Shown: positions 1 to 8,288 of the stretch, piece after piece
Position numbering within the stretch: position 1 is the stretch's first letter
Layout: each line of letters starts with the position of its first letter
Assembly: GCA_021298815.1 (NCBI GenBank)
Contig: JAJTHE010000049.1
Span: 1-64,000 of the forward strand
Origin: Betaproteobacteria bacterium
GTDB lineage: Bacteria; Pseudomonadota; Gammaproteobacteria; Burkholderiales; CAIKXV01
Length of the DNA: 64,000 nt
Reading direction: 5' to 3'
Notes under the pieces: generated by a model
What the model was told of the DNA's origin: nothing
The model's database searches: none
The model's input: only the letters and a program-made list of their open reading frames with translations
Translations under genes and position numbers: made by a program

Positions 1-441
1 GAGTTCAACCTGATCGGATACACCGGGTCGGCCGACACGTTCATGGCACTGCGCCGGGGCGACGTGCAGCTGATGGTGGACCTGCCGCAGTCGATGCTGC
101 CGCGCTTCCAGTCGGGCGACCTGCTGCCGCTGGCGATTACCAGTGCCACGCGCATCAAGGCCCTGCCCAACGTGTCGACCTGGGTCGAGCAGGGCGTGAT
201 GGACAACGAACTGACCGCCTGGTACGTGTACGTCGCGCCCAAGGGAACGCCTGCCGCCATCGTCAACCAGCTCAATGGCGAGATCAACCGCATCCTGGTG
301 CAGCCGAAGTTCCGCCAGCGGCTGGAAGAGGTCGGCGGCATCGTGCGCACGCTGACTCCGGCGGAACTGCGCAAGTTCATGGCCGAGGAACACGTGCGAT
401 GGGGTGCGCTGCTGAAGACCGCGAACATCAACCCCGACTGA
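1..441 (+). CDS. Bug/TctC-family tripartite tricarboxylate transporter receptor, 3' part
   Basis: The frame is open from base 1 and stops at 441, so only the C-terminal 146 residues are in the window. Periplasmic receptors of this family bind carboxylates and hand them to TctA/TctB-type permeases. The visible part has the family hallmarks: the second-lobe stretch FMALRRGDVQLMVDLPQS, an APKGTPAAIVNQLN motif, and a C-terminal helix ending WGALLKTANINPD. It is clearly a close paralogue of the next gene, with most aligned residues identical, so the two look like a tandem duplication. No transporter gene lies beside it. The ligand cannot be read from sequence. Confidence 0.9.
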   Translation, partial: EFNLIGYTGSADTFMALRRGDVQLMVDLPQSMLPRFQSGDLLPLAITSATRIKALPNVSTWVEQGVMDNELTAWYVYVAPKGTPAAIVNQLNGEINRILVQPKFRQRLEEVGGIVRTLTPAELRKFMAEEHVRWGALLKTANINPD

Positions 442-648
442 ACGCGGCGGGCGCATGCCGCCGGCCGCGCCTGCCGACGGCGCCGGGGCGATGGCCCGGC
501 CGGACGGGTTTCGTTTCCGATTCCCGGGAACCCGGGGCGCGGAGCGTTGTCATACTGCTCACCAGGGCCGTGACCACGCGCGATCGAACGCGTGGCAGGC
601 TCGCCGGCGGCATCGCGCTGCCGGCGGATATCGGAGGAGGAGTCCACG

Positions 649-1629
649 ATGGTCCGCAACCTGTACGGCGCCCCGCTCGCCGGCCTCGCGCTGGCCATCG
701 CGCTGCCGGCGTCGCCCCTCTGCGCGCAAGCCTTCCCGGCGCGCCCGCTGATGATCGTAAACGGCAACGCAGCCGGTGGCGCGCCCGACATACTGGCCCG
801 GCAGATGGCCGAGGAACTGCGCCAGTCGCTGGGCCAGAACGTGCTGGTGGTGAACCGCACCGGCGCCAACGGATCGATCGCGGTCGAATCGGTGCGCCGT
901 GCCACACCCGACGGGCATACCCTGCTGTTCGCCACGATGACGACCATGGCGGTCAATCCGCACCTGCAGAAGGATGCACGCTACAACGGCGCCCATGACT
1001 TCGAACCCGTCGCCACGCAGGTGCTGCAACCGCTCCTGTGGGCGACCACGCCGGCCCAGCCGTTCAAGTCCTTGCGTGACGTGGTCGACATGGCGCGCGC
1101 CCACCCGGGCAAGCTGAACGCACCGCGGACGGGCTTCGGCGCCTCGCCGCACCTGACCCTGGCTGCACTCACCAGCCGCAACAGGATCGACCTGACGCTG
1201 ATCGGCTTCACCGGCTCCGCCGACGCGTTCATCGCGCTGCGCCGCGGCGACGTGCAGCTGATGGTCGACCTGCCGCAATCCATGTGGCCACGGATCCAGA
1301 ACGGCGACCTGGTCCCGCTCGCGATCACCAGTTCGGCGCGCGTCAAGGCCTTTCCCGCCATCCCGACCTGGATCGAGCAGGGCGTGATGGACCAGGAACT
1401 CACCACCTGGTACGTGTACCTCGCGCCGAAGGGCACGCCGGCGCCGATCGTCAACCAGCTCAACGCCGAGATCAACAAGGTCCTGGCGCAACCGAAGTTC
1501 CGCCATCGGCTCGAGGAAGTGGGTGGCATCGTTCGCACGCTGGCCCCGGCGGAGGTGCGCAGGTTCATGGCCGAGGAACATGTGCGCTGGGGCGCGCTGC
1601 TGAAGACCGCAAACATCCAGCCCGACTGA
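649..1629 (+). CDS. Bug/TctC-family tripartite tricarboxylate transporter receptor
   Basis: 326 residues, the usual family length. The ATG at 649 was chosen because a strong ribosome-binding site (GGAGGAGG, 633-640) sits 8 nt upstream and the protein then begins with a signal peptide (residues 1-24, ending near LCAQA). The mature protein shows the receptor core: FPARPLMIVNGNAAGGAPD near the N-terminus, VVNRTGANGSIA, a PDGHTLLF motif, and APKGTPAPIVNQLN in the C-terminal lobe. It should act as a periplasmic carboxylate receptor. It is unusual that the normal NRPGAG segment reads NRTGAN. It lies 207 bp after its truncated paralogue and has no adjacent permease, so it probably works as an orphan receptor. 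Confidence 0.93.
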   Translation: MVRNLYGAPLAGLALAIALPASPLCAQAFPARPLMIVNGNAAGGAPDILARQMAEELRQSLGQNVLVVNRTGANGSIAVESVRRATPDGHTLLFATMTTMAVNPHLQKDARYNGAHDFEPVATQVLQPLLWATTPAQPFKSLRDVVDMARAHPGKLNAPRTGFGASPHLTLAALTSRNRIDLTLIGFTGSADAFIALRRGDVQLMVDLPQSMWPRIQNGDLVPLAITSSARVKAFPAIPTWIEQGVMDQELTTWYVYLAPKGTPAPIVNQLNAEINKVLAQPKFRHRLEEVGGIVRTLAPAEVRRFMAEEHVRWGALLKTANIQPD

Positions 1630-1717
1630 AGCCAGCCCCGGGCGTGGCACGAGGGGCTTGAACGCGGCCCGCTCGGCGGGCCACACTCGCCCACTCGACC
1701 GACGAGGGAGCCCGGAC

Positions 1718-2212
1718 ATGCACGACCACGACCACATGGGCCTCGCGCTCGCACAGGCAGAAGAGGCGTTCGCCCGGGGCGACTGGCCGGTGGGCGCGGT
1801 GGTGGTCAACCGCGGCGTGGTCCTGGCCCTCGGCCAGAACCGGCAGAACACGATGGGCGACGTGACGGTGCATGCCGAGACCGATGCGCTGCGCCGCGCG
1901 CAGGGCGCGCACGGCCTGGCGGCGATCGCCGGCAGCACGCTCTACTGCACGATGGAACCCTGTCCGATGTGCGCATGGGCGCTCAGGATCGCAGGGGTCC
2001 GGCGCCTGGTGCTCGGCCTTCGCCATGCAACCCTCGGGCGCGTCGACATGGGTGGCTACTCGATCGAGGCCTTCTGCACGATGGTCGGGTTCGATGCGCT
2101 GGAGCTGACCACCGGCGTGAGGCTCGACGAGTGCCTGGAAATCCGCCGCCGCTGGGGACAGGACCAGGTCCGCACGGCACCGACCCGCGGAGGCGACGCT
2201 TCCCTCCGCTGA
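1718..2212 (+). CDS. Nucleoside deaminase, cytidine/deoxycytidylate deaminase family
   Basis: 164 residues. A zinc-dependent deaminase domain fills the protein. HAE (in TVHAETDAL) provides the catalytic glutamate and one zinc ligand, and PCPMC supplies the two zinc cysteines. The family covers guanine deaminase, tRNA adenosine deaminase and other free-base or nucleoside deaminases; the His/Asp-rich N-terminus (MHDHDHMG) and the loose C-terminus fit the free-nucleoside/guanine type better than TadA. The start at 1718 follows GAGGGA with suitable spacing; an upstream in-frame ATG at 1658 has no ribosome-binding site. It stands alone between receptor and CoA-ligase genes, so the substrate is unknown. 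Confidence 0.85.
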   Translation: MHDHDHMGLALAQAEEAFARGDWPVGAVVVNRGVVLALGQNRQNTMGDVTVHAETDALRRAQGAHGLAAIAGSTLYCTMEPCPMCAWALRIAGVRRLVLGLRHATLGRVDMGGYSIEAFCTMVGFDALELTTGVRLDECLEIRRRWGQDQVRTAPTRGGDASLR

Positions 2213-2469
2213 GCAGGCCGTCCGTCCCCGGATACGCGTAACCGCTGGCGCTTCGATCGCATAGGCACGGGGCGAGTCCCGCTGGCCCCTCGCAGACGAA
2301 AGGCCTGACCATGCCCAGGCTGCCTGTCTCGAGTACCCGCCGCCACCTGCCCGGAGCCAGCAGGGCACGGCCGGAGGGCGCGTGCCGCGGCCGGCAGTCC
2401 GCTCCGGCGCGGCTGCGCGGACGCTGGAACTTGGCGCGCAATGTGCTTATGCTGCGGGCGAAGCGTCCC

Positions 2470-2486
2470 GGAGGATCACTTTCTTG
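2470..2486 (+). promoter_or_regulatory. Ribosome-binding site and TTG start of the acyl-CoA synthetase
   Basis: GGAGGA at 2470-2475, 8-nt spacer, then TTG at 2484-2486. The open frame extends upstream to an ATG-type codon at 2382, but that extension has no ribosome-binding site and encodes an unconserved Arg/Ala-rich stretch, so the TTG start is preferred. Confidence 0.7.
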
Positions 2487-4670
2487 CCAGCGTCCAAGCC
2501 CCAGCAGCCGGTGCAGCCCGAGCACTACCTCGACCGCATCCTCAACCCGCGCTCGATCCTGATCGTCGGCGCCTCGAAGGACCCGGTCAAGCGCGGCAAC
2601 CGCGCGATCCAGTCGCTGGTCTCCGACCACTATGCCGGCACGATCATCCCGATCAACCCGCGCGAGAAGGAGATCCTCGGCTTCCCCTGCTACCCGTCGA
2701 TCGCCGAGGCGCCGGGAGAGCTCGACCTGGCGGTGGTGTGCACCGCGGCGCACACCGTCAAGGCAGTGATCGAGGAGTGCGGACGGCGCAAGGTGAAGGG
2801 CGCGATCCTGCTCGCCGCCGGCTTCAGCGAGATCGGCGAACAGGGCCGCATCCTCGAGGACGAAGTCGTGGCGCTGGCGCGGCAGCACGGCGTGCGCCTG
2901 ATCGGCCCGAACACCAACGGCATGTTCAGCGCGCGACTGGGCTGCAACGCGTGGGGGCTGCCCGACATCCCGCGCGGGCCGCTCGGACTGCTGTCGAACT
3001 CGGCCAACTGCGTCACCTCGATCGTGATGCAGGCGCGCACCCACGGCTTCATGGGCATCAGCACGATGCTCAGCGTGGGCAACCAGGCGGATATCGAGTT
3101 CCACGAATACCTGGAATGCCTGGGCGAGGATCCCGGCGTGTCGGCGGTGATGCTCTACCTCGAGGGGTTCAAGGACGCCGCGGCGTTCCGCGAGGTCGCG
3201 CGCCGCACCACGCAGAAGAAGCCGGTCGTCATGTACGTGGCCGGGCGCACCAGCGAAGGCAAGCGCGCCGCGAAGTCGCACAGCGGATCCCTTGCCGGTG
3301 CGTATGCGATCAACCGCGGTGCGCTCAGGCAGTCCGGCGTGACCGTCGTCGAGCGCCTCTACCATCTGTACCCGGTCGCCGAGGCGCTGAGCCTGTTCCC
3401 GCCGATGCGTGGCCGGCGCGTCGCCGTGGTGTCCGAGGGCGGCGGCCCGCTCACCGTCGCGGCCGATGCACTGGTCGAGCAGGGGCTGGTGCTCGCGCAG
3501 CTGTCGCAGGAGACCCAGGCGCGCATCCACGCAGTGGTACCGAACGCGACCGCGATCGACAACCCGGTCGACGCCGGTGGCGGCACCGATCCGCGCGCCG
3601 AGTACTACGGCCCGATCGTGCGCGCGATCCTCGAGGATCCCGCGATCGACGCGGTGCTGATCGTCGGCCTGCTCGGCGGCTACGCAGACCGTTTCGGCGA
3701 GCAGGCGGCGCCGGCCGAACATGCGGTCTGCGCGGAGCTCGGCGCGATGATGCGCGAGCATGGCAAGCCGGTGATCGTGCAGAGCCACTACTCGGACCTG
3801 AAGACGCAGTCGCTGCGCATCCTGCGCGAGGCGGGCGTTCCGTTCCAGCGCCATGTCGAGGTCGCGGTGCAGTGCCTCGCCTGCGCGGCCGATGCATCGG
3901 CGGCGCGCGCGCGCAATGCGCAGCCGGCAGTGCCGGCCGTGGTGCAGGGCCCCGCGCCGGCAGCCATGCGCACGATCGAGGCGGCGCTTGCTGCGGGCCG
4001 CGACCTGCTCGAGACGGAAGCGCGCGACCTGCTGCAGTGCTACGGCATCGCGATGCCGGAGTACCGGCTGCTGCGCAGTGCCGGGGACGCGGCGGCGGCG
4101 GCGGCGCACTTCGGCGATCGCAGGCTGGCGATGAAGGTGGTGTCGGCCGACATCCTGCACAAGTCGGAAGCCCAGGGCGTGCTGCTCGGCCTGCAGGGCG
4201 CCGATGCGCTGCGCGAGGGCTGGGCCCGGATCGCCGCGAACGCGGCGGCCTATCGCCCGGGCTCGCGGATCGAAGGCATGCTGGTGACGCCGATGGCACC
4301 GCACGGCACCGAATTCATCATCGGCGTCACCGACGATCCCCAGCACGGGCCGGTGATGCTGTTCGGCCTCGGCGGCGTGTTCGTCGAGGTGATCGGCGAC
4401 GTCGTGTTCCGCGCGCTGCCGCTGGCCCCGGCCGATGCGCTGGACATGGTCGGCAGCCTGCGCCACGCCTCGGTGCTCGACGGCGTGCGCGGTGCGCCCC
4501 CGGTGGACCGCGCCGCACTCGCCGACCTGCTGGTCCGCCTGTCGCGCATCCGCGAACTGCACCCGCAGATCGCCGAGATCGATCTCAACCCGGTGATCGC
4601 GCACGCCGGCGGCCAGGCCGTCGTCGATGCGCGCATCGTGCTGCACAGGAACGTCCCCACCCAAGCCTGA
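2484..4670 (+). CDS. Acetate--CoA ligase family protein, ADP-forming acyl-CoA synthetase (alpha-beta fusion)
   Basis: 728 residues combining both subunits of an ADP-forming acyl-CoA synthetase. Residues about 15-140 are a CoA-binding Rossmann domain (ILNPRSILIVGASKDPVKRGN). Residues about 150-460 are the succinyl-CoA-synthetase-like ligase domain with KSHSGSLAG, the place of the phosphohistidine loop. Residues about 500-720 are an ATP-grasp domain (MKVVSADILHKSEAQGV, GLGGVFVEVIGDV, EIDLNPVI). Such enzymes interconvert an acid plus CoA and ATP with an acyl-CoA and ADP. The start is taken as TTG because GGAGGA (2470-2475) lies 8 nt ahead and the family's N-terminus follows directly. The next gene, a receptor, starts 13 bp after the stop, so uptake and activation of one acid may be coupled. 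Confidence 0.92.
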   Translation: MPASKPQQPVQPEHYLDRILNPRSILIVGASKDPVKRGNRAIQSLVSDHYAGTIIPINPREKEILGFPCYPSIAEAPGELDLAVVCTAAHTVKAVIEECGRRKVKGAILLAAGFSEIGEQGRILEDEVVALARQHGVRLIGPNTNGMFSARLGCNAWGLPDIPRGPLGLLSNSANCVTSIVMQARTHGFMGISTMLSVGNQADIEFHEYLECLGEDPGVSAVMLYLEGFKDAAAFREVARRTTQKKPVVMYVAGRTSEGKRAAKSHSGSLAGAYAINRGALRQSGVTVVERLYHLYPVAEALSLFPPMRGRRVAVVSEGGGPLTVAADALVEQGLVLAQLSQETQARIHAVVPNATAIDNPVDAGGGTDPRAEYYGPIVRAILEDPAIDAVLIVGLLGGYADRFGEQAAPAEHAVCAELGAMMREHGKPVIVQSHYSDLKTQSLRILREAGVPFQRHVEVAVQCLACAADASAARARNAQPAVPAVVQGPAPAAMRTIEAALAAGRDLLETEARDLLQCYGIAMPEYRLLRSAGDAAAAAAHFGDRRLAMKVVSADILHKSEAQGVLLGLQGADALREGWARIAANAAAYRPGSRIEGMLVTPMAPHGTEFIIGVTDDPQHGPVMLFGLGGVFVEVIGDVVFRALPLAPADALDMVGSLRHASVLDGVRGAPPVDRAALADLLVRLSRIRELHPQIAEIDLNPVIAHAGGQAVVDARIVLHRNVPTQA

Positions 4671-4683
4671 GAGGTCCGTGAAC

Positions 4684-5712
4684 ATGAACGAGTGCTGCAA
4701 GCGCGTGCTGCACCGGTTTCCCCTGGTCCCATCGTTGCTCGGCGCTGCGGCGGTCGCTGCAGTCGCTGCAGTCGCTGCGGTCGCGTCGGTCGGCACCGCG
4801 GCCGCGCAGCAGTACCCGGTCAAGCCGGTGCGCGTGGTCATCGGCTTCGCCGCCGGCGGCAGCGTCGACCTGGTCGGGCGCACCGTGTCGCAGGCGCTCG
4901 GAAACGCCTACGGGCGGCCGGTGGTGGTCGACAACCGGCCGGGCGCCGCGAGCCACATCGCGGGCGCGCTGGTCGCCTCGTCGATCCCCGACGGCTACAC
5001 GCTGCTGGTGAGCAGCCAGGGCGGCCTGGGCACCAACCTCGCGCTGTACACGAAGATGCCCTACAACCCCCTGAAGGACCTGACCCCGGTCACGCTGTTG
5101 GTGTTCCAGCCGCAGATCGTGCTGGTCAACCCGAAGGTCGAGGCGCGCAACATCAAGGAGCTGATCGCGCTGGCGAAGGCGAAGCCCGGCGGCCTCAACT
5201 ACGGGTCGGCCGGTTCCGGCGGCGTGCTGCACCTGGCCGCCGAACTGTTCAGCAGCATGACCGGCACGAAGATGACGCACATCGCCTATAAGGGAGGTGC
5301 ACCGGCGCTGGTGGACCTGATCGGCGGGCAGATCGACCTCACCTTCCAGCCGCTGCCCGAGGCACTGCCGCACCTGAAGAGCGGCCGCGTGCGCCCGCTG
5401 GCGATGACCAGCGCGAAGCGGTCGGCGTCGGCGCCCGACATCCCCACCGTGAGCGAGTCGGGCCTTCCCGGGTTCACCTTCACCAGCTGGATGGGCACCG
5501 CCGGCCCGGCAGGCATGCCGGCTGCCCTCACCGCGCAGATCAGCGCCGACTGGAACAAGGCACTGAACACGCCGGAGGTTCGCCAGCGGCTGGTGGAAGC
5601 CGGGCTGGACATCGCCGGGGGCACGCCGGAACAGTTCGCGGCGCACATGCGCAGCGAAGTCGAAAGCATGACCCGGCTGGTGAAGGAAGCCGGCATCCCG
5701 CCGGTGGAGTAA
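4684..5712 (+). CDS. Bug/TctC-family tripartite tricarboxylate transporter receptor
   Basis: 342 residues. The start at 4684 lies 13 bp after the stop of the acyl-CoA synthetase, preceded by GAGAGG, so the two genes are probably co-transcribed. An Ala/Val-rich signal peptide (about residues 14-42) ends GTAAAQQYPVK. The family core is complete: VRVVIGFAAGGSVD, VVVDNRPGAASHIA, PDGYTLLVSSQG, HIAYKGGAPALVDLIGGQID and the closing helix. It should deliver a carboxylate in the periplasm. The hydrophobic part of the signal peptide is built from four 9-bp in-frame repeats (4750-4785), listed separately. Confidence 0.94.
   Translation: MNECCKRVLHRFPLVPSLLGAAAVAAVAAVAAVASVGTAAAQQYPVKPVRVVIGFAAGGSVDLVGRTVSQALGNAYGRPVVVDNRPGAASHIAGALVASSIPDGYTLLVSSQGGLGTNLALYTKMPYNPLKDLTPVTLLVFQPQIVLVNPKVEARNIKELIALAKAKPGGLNYGSAGSGGVLHLAAELFSSMTGTKMTHIAYKGGAPALVDLIGGQIDLTFQPLPEALPHLKSGRVRPLAMTSAKRSASAPDIPTVSESGLPGFTFTSWMGTAGPAGMPAALTAQISADWNKALNTPEVRQRLVEAGLDIAGGTPEQFAAHMRSEVESMTRLVKEAGIPPVE
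4750..4785 (+). repeat. Four tandem 9-bp repeats in a signal-peptide coding region
   Basis: Consecutive units GCGGTCGCT, GCAGTCGCT, GCAGTCGCT and GCGGTCGCG, each encoding Ala-Val-Ala. The period of nine keeps the frame, so gain or loss of a unit would only lengthen or shorten the hydrophobic core of the receptor's signal peptide. Confidence 0.85.
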
Positions 5713-5769
5713 GACAGCGGCGACGGCACGACCGCGCGGCGGCGGCCGGTTGCCCCGTCGCCCGGTGCA

Positions 5770-6780
5770 CTACTCCGTCTGGATGCGCGCGTCGCGGATG
5801 GTCTGCCGCCAGCGCTTCACCTCGGATTCGATCAGGCGCTGGAACTGGCCCGGTGACTGCGCGGCCGGCTCCAGCCCGGTCGCCTGCAGGCGCTCGCGCA
5901 CGTCCGGGGATGCCATCGCGCGGCCGATCTCGGCGTAGAGCCGCTGCACCACCGCGTTCGGCGTGGCCGACGGTGCGACCACGCCATACCAGTTGGTGAC
6001 CACCACGTCGTGGCCCAGCTCGGTCAGCGTCGGTACCTCGGGCAGCGCCGCGCTGCGCTTCGCGGCGGTCACCGCGAGCGGCCGCAGCCGCTTGTTCTGC
6101 ACGAACGGCAGCGAACCGCCCATGCCGATGAAGGTGCCCTGGATCTGCCCGGCGACGGTGTCGTTGACCGCCGGGCCGCCGCCCTTGTAGGGAATGTGGT
6201 TGAGGTCGAGCCCGGCCCTGAGCTTGAACAGCTCGAGCGTGAGGTGGAGGCCACCGCCGTTGCCTGAGGAACCGATGTTCAGCTTGCCCGGCTGCGCCTT
6301 CGCCAGCGCGACGAAATCCTTGAGCGTGGCCGCCGGCACGCCGGGGTTCACCATCAGGATGTACGGGGTCTCCGCGACCAGGGCCACGCCGGTGAACGCC
6401 TTCACCGGATCCGGTGGGGGCTGCTTCACGAAGTACGCCGGGTTGATCGCCAGCGCAAGGTCGGCCAGCAGCAGCGTGTAGCCGTCGGCCGCCGCGCGCG
6501 CGACGAGGTCGGTACCCAGCATGCTCGCGGCACCGGGACGGTTGTCGATCACCACCGTCTGCGCCACGAGCTCGGACAGCTTCTGGCCGATGATGCGGCC
6601 GGTGACATCCGAGCCACCACCCGGCGCGAACGGCACGACCATGCGGATCGGACGGTCGGGCCAGCTCTCGGCGGCCAGCAAGGGCAGCGGCGAGGCGGCG
6701 AGCAGCAGCGACAGCGACAGCGACAGCGACAACGACAACGACAGCGGCCGGCGGATCACGGAGGGACATCTGCTTTTCAT
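5770..6780 (-). CDS. Bug/TctC-family tripartite tricarboxylate transporter receptor
   Basis: 336 residues, convergent with the previous receptor gene (57 bp between stops). The signal peptide begins MKSRCPSVIRRP, continues with an alternating Ser-Leu core and ends LPLLAAESWPD. The core motifs IRMVVPFAPGGGSDVTGR, VVIDNRPGAASML, HIPYKGGGPAVNDTVAGQ and the C-terminal lobe are intact, so a periplasmic solute receptor role is well supported. The ATG at 6780 was chosen because the signal peptide follows at once; the longer open frame upstream is antisense to the reductase gene. A hexamer repeat creates the Ser-Leu run and is listed separately. Confidence 0.94.
   Translation of the reverse strand: MKSRCPSVIRRPLSLSLSLSLSLSLLLAASPLPLLAAESWPDRPIRMVVPFAPGGGSDVTGRIIGQKLSELVAQTVVIDNRPGAASMLGTDLVARAAADGYTLLLADLALAINPAYFVKQPPPDPVKAFTGVALVAETPYILMVNPGVPAATLKDFVALAKAQPGKLNIGSSGNGGGLHLTLELFKLRAGLDLNHIPYKGGGPAVNDTVAGQIQGTFIGMGGSLPFVQNKRLRPLAVTAAKRSAALPEVPTLTELGHDVVVTNWYGVVAPSATPNAVVQRLYAEIGRAMASPDVRERLQATGLEPAAQSPGQFQRLIESEVKRWRQTIRDARIQTE
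6707..6745 (-). repeat. Hexanucleotide tandem repeat encoding the Ser-Leu run of a signal peptide
   Basis: On the plus strand, four AGCGAC and two AACGAC units run head to tail, followed by a partial AGC. Read on the minus strand they give alternating Leu and Ser codons in the signal peptide's hydrophobic core. A 6-bp unit preserves frame, so slippage would change core length and not switch the gene off. Confidence 0.9.
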
Positions 6781-6827
6781 GTAGCGGCTTTCCTCGAGGC
6801 AGAGGTTGGGACGCGAAGGGATGTATC

Positions 6828-7814
6828 TCAGCCGTAGTGGACGATCGCCCTGCCCTGCACCTTGCCATCGACCGAGCGCGTGCAATGCTCGACCACCTGG
6901 TCGATGGTGATCGGGAAGCCGACCCGGTCGAGGTGCCGCGGCCTCAGGTCGGTCGCCACGCGCGCCCAGACCTGCTGGCGCACCGCCATCGTCGCGTTCG
7001 AGTTCACGCCGATCAGGCGCACGCCGCGCAGGATGAACGGGAACACCGACGTGGCGAGGTCGGCACCGCCGGCATTGCCGAACGCGCCGATCACGCCGTT
7101 CTCCATCATCGAGCGGGTCAGCCACGACAGCTGCTCGCCGCCGACCGAATCGAGCGCGCCGGCGAACTGCGACTTCTCGAGCGCCTTGCTGCCCATCTCG
7201 AACTCGCCGCGAACCAGCACCTCGGATGCGCCGAGGTCCATCAGGTAGTTGCGCGACGACGGCTTGCCGGTGAGCGCCACCACCTGGTAGCCGCGCCGGG
7301 CGAGCATGTCTATGCCGATGCTGCCGCAACCGCCGGTCGCGCCATTCACCAGCACCCTGCCGCCACCGGGCGCAAGCCCGTTGAGCTCCATCAGGTGGAT
7401 CGCCAGGGCGACGGTGAAGCCCGCTACGCCCATGGTGGCCACGTCGAGCAGCGTCATGCCCTGGGGCACCGGGATCACCCAGTCGGCGGGCACGCGCACC
7501 CGCTCGGAGAAACCGCCGTCATGGCTCACCCCGAGGCCGAAGCCGTTGACGAACACCGCGTCGCCCGGCTTGAAGCGGGCATCGCTCGACGACTCGACCA
7601 CGCCCGCCACGTCGATGCCGGCGATGCAGGGGAAGCGCGACATGATGCGTCCCCGCCCGGTGACTGCGAGCGCATCCTTGTAGTTGATGCTGGCGAATCG
7701 CGACGCGATCACCACGTCGCCGGCGGAGAGTTCGTCGATCGTGGTCTCGACCAGCGCGCTGGACGTCGCCTTGTCGGCGCCCTGGCTGACCCGTACGGCC
7801 TTGAATCTGGACAT
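6828..7814 (-). CDS. acuI: AcuI-like acrylyl-CoA reductase / YhdH-type NADPH quinone oxidoreductase
   Basis: 328 residues, the standard length of this zinc-free medium-chain dehydrogenase/reductase group. Residues 1-120 form the catalytic domain (FASINYKDALAVTGRGRIMSRF and the PCIAGIDVAGVV segment typical of YhdH/AcuI). Residues about 145-270 are the NADPH-binding Rossmann fold (VLVNGATGGCGSIGID, VVALTGK). No structural-zinc cysteines are present. AcuI reduces the toxic intermediate acryloyl-CoA to propionyl-CoA; whether that is the substrate here is inferred from family resemblance only. It lies 47 bp upstream of a receptor gene on the same strand, which suggests co-expression with acid uptake. 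Confidence 0.88.
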   Translation of the reverse strand: MSRFKAVRVSQGADKATSSALVETTIDELSAGDVVIASRFASINYKDALAVTGRGRIMSRFPCIAGIDVAGVVESSSDARFKPGDAVFVNGFGLGVSHDGGFSERVRVPADWVIPVPQGMTLLDVATMGVAGFTVALAIHLMELNGLAPGGGRVLVNGATGGCGSIGIDMLARRGYQVVALTGKPSSRNYLMDLGASEVLVRGEFEMGSKALEKSQFAGALDSVGGEQLSWLTRSMMENGVIGAFGNAGGADLATSVFPFILRGVRLIGVNSNATMAVRQQVWARVATDLRPRHLDRVGFPITIDQVVEHCTRSVDGKVQGRAIVHYG

Positions 7815-7854
7815 GGTTCGTTCCCGAGGTTGGAATCCGCCGCGGCAGGCCGGT

Positions 7855-8193
7855 TCAGCCCGGCGGCCACGCGAAGGGCCGGCCGCCCAGGATGTGCAGG
7901 TGCAGGTGGAACACGCTCTGGCCGACGCCCGCGCCGTTGTTGACGTTCAGGCGGAACGCACCGCCCACGCCGAGCTTCTCGGCGACCGCGGGCGCGACCA
8001 GCATCAGGTGGCCGAGCAGCGCCTGGTCGGCAGGAGACGCATCGGCCAGGTTGACGATCGGCTTCTTCGGTATCAGGAGCACGTGCACCGGGGCCTGCGG
8101 ATTGATGTCCCGGAACGCGAGGCACAGGTCGTCCTCGAACACGATGTCCGCGGGAATCTCGCGCGAGATGATCTTGTCGAAAATGGTCGCCAT
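7855..8193 (-). CDS. hinT: HIT-family (HinT-type) nucleotide phosphoramidase
   Basis: 112 residues covering one HIT domain. The active-site histidine triad is visible as FHLHLHILGG, and the N-terminus IFDKIISREIPADIVFEDD is typical of HinT, which hydrolyses purine nucleoside phosphoramidates in the cytoplasm. AAGGA lies 5 nt before the ATG at 8193. The reductase gene begins 40 bp downstream on the same strand. The motif makes the assignment secure. Confidence 0.93.
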   Translation of the reverse strand: MATIFDKIISREIPADIVFEDDLCLAFRDINPQAPVHVLLIPKKPIVNLADASPADQALLGHLMLVAPAVAEKLGVGGAFRLNVNNGAGVGQSVFHLHLHILGGRPFAWPPG

Positions 8194-8288
8194 GGAATCC
8201 TTGCGCTTTCGCTATCGCCCGCGCCGCGTGGATCGATCGCGGCATCGATAGCCAGGACCCGGGAAGGTACCGCAAACACGGCCGGCGT

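Noticed and set aside
1983..4883. Long minus-strand open frame opposite the acyl-CoA synthetase
   Set aside because: Composition is typical of antisense frames; the plus-strand gene has complete conserved domains.
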